From the NCBI GenBank assembly GCA_964644025.1, contig CAZXVW010000178.1, positions 1 through 8,996 of the forward strand: a stretch of DNA of 8,996 nucleotides. The letters are read 5' to 3'. Of the stretch, positions 6,383 to 8,996 are shown in pieces. Both the position numbers and the translations under genes were made by a program. The first letter of the stretch is position 1. The number at the start of each line of letters is the position of its first letter. A model generated the notes under the pieces. It ran no database searches and was not told the DNA's origin. It worked only from the letters and a program-made list of their open reading frames with translations. This DNA is from CAZXVW01 sp964644025. Lineage in GTDB: Bacteria; Acidobacteriota; Terriglobia; Bryobacterales; Bryobacteraceae.

Positions 6383-7525
6383 TCACTCAACCGGTCCCGG
6401 AGCGCTTCCCCAGCCGTCAGTTAACGCCGACGAAATCACTCGTTCCCGGACCTTTACCAACATCTTCCGGTGGTACCTGTACGGGATCTTGCCACGATGC
6501 TGCAACTGCCCCACTACAATGCCCGGGTGCACACCCAGGCGCTCGGCGAACTGGCGGATCTTCTCCTTTGAGAAGTACGGGGCAACGCCGGCAGCAAATC
6601 GCGTCAGCTCGCGCTGGCGAATCAGGAAACCAGCCGCAAAGCGGTCCGCCCGGCGTTCGATTCCAGGCTTATCTCTCTCCGGTGTGGATTCGTCTCCAAC
6701 AAGGTTGGTATCGGGCGGAAGCGGCCGGTCCAGTCCGTCCCGGTACTGGACGTGACCAAGTTCGTGCATCAGAGTGTGCCAAAACCAGTCGATCCGGTCG
6801 TAGCGCAGCGACAACGCTACCACCGGTGCTGTGGGGCCGAGCCAGAGGCACGCGCCGTCAATCCTGGTACCCGATAAATGCTCCACCGCCAAGAACCGGA
6901 CCCCAGCCCGAGCCAGAACCCGGCTCACCTCACTCACCAGGCGTGCGTCGGCAAGCAGCGGCCGAAGCGCGTCCAATCCGCGCCGGAAAGCTTCCTCAGT
7001 AAACTCAGCGGCATCGATCCTTCCGGCCAACTGGCGCACCCGGAACAGCCACGCCCTCTGGGCCGGAGTCACGGATTCATAGCTTGCCGACTTTCTGGCG
7101 GCATGCTTCCACAACTGGGGTTCGTCTTCCACTTTCTCGATGCCGAAGAACCGGCAAATCTCCCGCTCGAGTTCGTCAATCCGGCTGGTATCGCGAATCC
7201 AGCCTCGCCGTTTCAGCTCGCCCACCGGCGCCAACTCGTAGACCCGTGCCCGGCGCCGGACCATCGCGTCATCGGATTTCGAAAGGTGAAGGCGGTAAGA
7301 GCTTTCCAGGTTCAGCCACAGCTCCGCACTAGTGCCCAACGCTGCCCCCAACGCACGAGCTGTTTCCGGAGTGACGGAGCGCCTCGCTTTGACGATTTCG
7401 TTCACCAACCGATGAGAGCAACCCATGATCTCGGCAAGATCCCGCTGCGTCCAGCCGCGCGCATCCAGTTCGTCGCGAACGAACTCGCCAGGCGGGAACA
7501 CCTCTACTGGGATGAACTCCTCCAT
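6383..7525 (-). CDS. HigA-type antitoxin with HTH and ImmA/IrrE-like metallopeptidase domains
   Basis: A 380-residue protein, much longer than the usual HigA antitoxin of about 100 residues. Residues 7-72 match a HigA/VapI-type Xre helix-turn-helix (PPGEFVRDELDARGWTQRDLAEIMG, then SVTPETARALGAALGTSAELWLNLE), the DNA-binding autorepressor. A helical linker (about 80-195) joins it to an ImmA/IrrE (peptidase M78) domain at about 196-345 with zinc motif HELGH (H254, E255, H258) and probable third ligand E290 in the ERRADRFAAGFLI segment. Related two-domain proteins occur as antitoxins of HigB/RelE toxins; the peptidase may cleave a repressor or the partner, which is inference. The start is well supported by AAGGAGAAG just upstream. 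It follows the toxin gene after 14 bp, so it is co-transcribed; the toxin-first order is typical of higBA. Confidence 0.93.
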   Translation of the reverse strand: MEEFIPVEVFPPGEFVRDELDARGWTQRDLAEIMGCSHRLVNEIVKARRSVTPETARALGAALGTSAELWLNLESSYRLHLSKSDDAMVRRRARVYELAPVGELKRRGWIRDTSRIDELEREICRFFGIEKVEDEPQLWKHAARKSASYESVTPAQRAWLFRVRQLAGRIDAAEFTEEAFRRGLDALRPLLADARLVSEVSRVLARAGVRFLAVEHLSGTRIDGACLWLGPTAPVVALSLRYDRIDWFWHTLMHELGHVQYRDGLDRPLPPDTNLVGDESTPERDKPGIERRADRFAAGFLIRQRELTRFAAGVAPYFSKEKIRQFAERLGVHPGIVVGQLQHRGKIPYRYHRKMLVKVRERVISSALTDGWGSAPGPVE

Positions 7526-7539
7526 CTGCCTTCTCCTTC

Positions 7540-7836
7540 TCAGTGATAGTCCTCTATGGCGACGATGAGTGCCGTCTTCTCCTTGCCTGCGCCCTCGAAC
7601 TCCAGCACCAGTCTCAGGCGTTCGTTCAGCCGAATCGATCGCTGGAGTTTTCGTTTCCCGCTCAACTTCTCGAAATGCAGTGATTTCAGGGCATAGAAAT
7701 CCCTCTCGTCCGGCGCAGCGCGGATCATCGCAATCCGTTTTCGATAGAGTTTGACAATCTCCTTGGGAAATCCGCCGCTGAAATCTCGCTCTGTGTATAA
7801 CCGCTCGAGAACCCTGTCCCGAAAGCGGAGCTTCAT
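7540..7836 (-). CDS. higB: HigB/RelE-family toxin of a type II toxin-antitoxin system
   Basis: A 98-residue protein with the size and signature of HigB-type RelE/ParE-superfamily toxins, which cut ribosome-bound mRNA. Two N-terminal helices (RVLERLYTERDFSGGFPKEIVKLYRKRIAMI) precede a sheet: LKSLHFEKLSGKRKLQRSIRLNERLRLVLEFEG, then ALIVAIEDYH. The closing D-Y-H and the basic residues R66, R73 and R75 are family features; R and H residues in these positions help bind or cleave mRNA in relatives. The first ATG gives the normal family N-terminus. A consensus-like promoter and a palindromic operator lie directly upstream, and the antitoxin gene follows 14 bp downstream. An intact frame without disruption suggests that the module is functional. 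Confidence 0.92.
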   Translation of the reverse strand: MKLRFRDRVLERLYTERDFSGGFPKEIVKLYRKRIAMIRAAPDERDFYALKSLHFEKLSGKRKLQRSIRLNERLRLVLEFEGAGKEKTALIVAIEDYH

Positions 7837-7845
7837 TCCACCTTC

Positions 7846-7874
7846 ATACTACACCCGCGGCGCGATGATGTCAA
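7846..7874 (-). promoter_or_regulatory. Promoter of the higBA operon
   Basis: On the minus strand a perfect -35 box TTGACA (7874-7869) is followed after exactly 17 bp by TAGTAT (7851-7846), a 4-of-6 match to the -10 consensus. Only 9 nt separate the -10 from the higB ATG, so the transcript should begin 1-3 nt before the start codon and be nearly leaderless; the GGTGG before the ATG would then lie mostly outside the mRNA. Confidence 0.75.
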
Positions 7875-7907
7875 TATCGCATTTACACAGAGCGTAAATG
7901 CGATATT
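7873..7907. promoter_or_regulatory. Perfect 14-bp inverted-repeat operator, likely HigA-binding
   Basis: Arms AATATCGCATTTAC (7873-7886) and GTAAATGCGATATT (7894-7907) are perfectly complementary with a 7-bp spacer. Arm centres are 21 bp apart, two helical turns, as expected for a dimeric HTH repressor. The site overlaps the last two bases of the -35 box, so binding would block RNA polymerase. HigA-type antitoxins usually repress their own operon through such palindromes; binding here is inferred. Confidence 0.8.
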
Positions 7908-8090
7908 CCTGTTAACGCACCGTGCTCACGGAGAACCTTCCGCCGCTCGCCCGTGCGCCTTTGTCCCCCGCACAATACCCGCTGTACAGCGCTCCACCCC
8001 GCCAAGCCTTTACGCTGGTCCCCCCAAAACAGGGGAACCTGACACCGCCGCGTGCTCCCTGAGGCACGCCGGACACTTCCAGGCAGCAGA

Positions 8091-8146
8091 GAATCCATGT
8101 CCATTTATCTTTTTGCTTTGCAACTGTGCGCCTTGGCGTGCAATCT
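8091..8146 (+). repeat. 56-bp dispersed repeat, copy 2
   Basis: A same-orientation copy of 6174-6229 (55 of 56 bases identical). It lacks the GCGCAAAG-rich left arm found beside copy 1: the preceding bases, CACTTCCAGGCAGCA, are unrelated. It starts 27 bp beyond the dehydrogenase stop codon, so it lies in that gene's 3' region. Copies 1 and 2 enclose 1,861 bp that contain the whole toxin-antitoxin operon. Confidence 0.95.
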
Positions 8147-8173
8147 GCTTTGCGTCCTGGCGCCACCGGGCGG

Positions 8174-8996
8174 CTATTGTCGATCAAGGCTCCCGGAGCT
8201 GAGCAGATCCATTTCCGCCAGGCGCCCGGCCTCGGCCAGCTCGATGTTCCGGAGCGCGCGGCGCGCCATTCTCTCATTCGCCTCGCGGGTGTTGCTGGCG
8301 CAATGAGGCGTCAGGATGACATTCGCCAGTCGCCGCAGATCTTTCTGCGGATCTTGCGGGCGGTAAGGTTCGCTTTCGAAAACATCCAGCGCCGCCCCGG
8401 CCAGCCGGCCGGCCGCCAGCGTATCGTACAGCGCCGCCTCGTCCACCAGGGAGCCGCGCGCGGTGTTGATCAGCCACGCCTGGGCGGGCACCAGGCGGAG
8501 CCGTTCCCGGTCCAGGAAGCGCCGGGTCGCCGGGGTCGCCGGCAGGTGCAGGCTGACGAAGTCGGCCCCCGCCACCGCCCGGGAGAAGTCCGTGTAGACG
8601 TCGGCGAAGCCGTACTGCTGGCGCCAAGCCGTGCGGTCCAGCGGCGCGATCTCGCAGCCGGTCACCTCCATCCGCAAGCCGAAATGGGCGATCTGCGCCA
8701 CGCGCCGGCCGATTGCTCCGCAACCGATGACCGCCAGCCGCCGGCCGGCCAGTTCGCGGCCCGCCGCCGCACCCCATTCCCCGGCCGCCGTACGGGCGGC
8801 CGTTCCGGCCAGGTCCCGGGCAGCGGCGCCGATCAGAAAGACAGTGTACTCGGCCACCGAGTCAGCCAGCACGCCGGGCGTGTTCGTACACAGCAGCCCC
8901 ATCGTGGCGGCCTGGCGTTTGTCGATGCCGTCATGGCCCACGCCGAAGCGGGCAATCACGCCCCCGCGCGGCACGGCCCGGTACAGCGCGCCGCGG
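8174..8996 (-). CDS. D-isomer-specific 2-hydroxyacid dehydrogenase, N-terminus cut by window edge
   Basis: A NAD(P)-dependent oxidoreductase of the D-3-phosphoglycerate / D-lactate / glyoxylate reductase superfamily, interconverting a 2-oxoacid and a D-2-hydroxyacid in the cytoplasm. The 273 visible residues include the substrate-domain end (VIARFGVGHDGID), NTPGVLADSVAEYTVFL leading into the nucleotide domain, the Rossmann loop VIGCGAIGRR, and the catalytic triad in order: Arg in INTARGSLVDE, Glu in ALDVFESEPY, His in LTPHCASNT. The frame is open to the window edge with typical family sequence (ALYRAVPRGGVIARFG), so the GTG at 8974 is internal and about 40-60 N-terminal residues are missing. 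Substrate cannot be told from sequence; SerA is unlikely as there is no room for an ACT domain after the helix ending GSLDRQ. Its 3' side holds repeat copy 2. Confidence 0.95.
   Translation of the reverse strand, partial: RGALYRAVPRGGVIARFGVGHDGIDKRQAATMGLLCTNTPGVLADSVAEYTVFLIGAAARDLAGTAARTAAGEWGAAAGRELAGRRLAVIGCGAIGRRVAQIAHFGLRMEVTGCEIAPLDRTAWRQQYGFADVYTDFSRAVAGADFVSLHLPATPATRRFLDRERLRLVPAQAWLINTARGSLVDEAALYDTLAAGRLAGAALDVFESEPYRPQDPQKDLRRLANVILTPHCASNTREANERMARRALRNIELAEAGRLAEMDLLSSGSLDRQ

Larger units (their letters stand above)
7837..8173. other. 337-bp non-coding stretch between higB and the dehydrogenase gene
   Basis: It holds the higBA promoter and operator (7846-7907), a 10-bp perfect palindrome GCTGTACAGC (7981-7990), an imperfect hairpin at 8017-8039 (GGTCCCC paired with GGGGAACC, one mismatch), repeat copy 2 (8091-8146) and a TTTGCGTCCTGGCGCC motif (8148-8163). 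Minus-strand reading frames here that open with MDMDSL come from the repeat and are not credible genes. Confidence 0.6.

Noticed and set aside
5545..6390. 281-codon minus-strand frame overlapping the PHP start
   Set aside because: It runs through the repeat and into the PHP gene in a different frame; the composition is Arg/Gly-rich and no domain is visible.

Overview
This is GC-rich chromosomal DNA from a Gram-negative-type bacterium. Gene style (an arm-less HU protein beside an HU-TIR fusion, a very large secreted propeller-PHP protein, GTG starts and very short mRNA leaders) suggests an acidobacterium of the Solibacter/Bryobacter kind. That assignment is inference; no rRNA or other taxonomic marker lies in the window.

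Layout, left to right. (1) Positions 1-1593, minus strand: uvrC, the nucleotide-excision-repair endonuclease, cut by the window edge before its C-terminus. (2) Divergent from it on the plus strand, 1685-2113: a small exported TPR protein with a GTG start just 6 nt after a good -10 box. (3) Convergent with that, 2153-2962 minus: a two-gene unit made of a short HU-like DNA-binding protein followed with no gap by a TIR-domain protein whose N-terminus is itself half an HU fold. The two genes are in the same reading frame, separated by a single TAA. (4) 3114-5981 minus: a 955-residue membrane-anchored or exported protein joining beta-propeller-like repeats to a PHP/CehA-like metallohydrolase domain. 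(5) 6383-7836 minus: a higBA-type toxin-antitoxin operon, with a RelE/HigB-family toxin and an antitoxin carrying both an HTH domain and an ImmA/IrrE (HELGH) peptidase domain. A consensus-like promoter and a perfect 14-bp inverted-repeat operator lie in front of it. (6) 8174-8996 minus: a D-isomer-specific 2-hydroxyacid dehydrogenase whose N-terminus lies outside the window.

Two copies of a 56-bp dispersed repeat (55/56 identical, same orientation) bracket the toxin-antitoxin operon at 6174-6229 and 8091-8146. Copy 1 belongs to an imperfect stem-loop with 24-nt arms; copy 2 lacks the left arm.

The window mixes core genes (uvrC, the dehydrogenase) with accessory ones. The most unusual part is the HU/HU-TIR pair. 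TIR domains are NAD-consuming or signalling modules, and coupling one to a nucleoid-protein fold suggests a DNA- or chromatin-sensing TIR effector. The toxin-antitoxin module and its flanking repeats look like a separately acquired insert. No rRNA, tRNA, CRISPR array, transposase or integrase was found.
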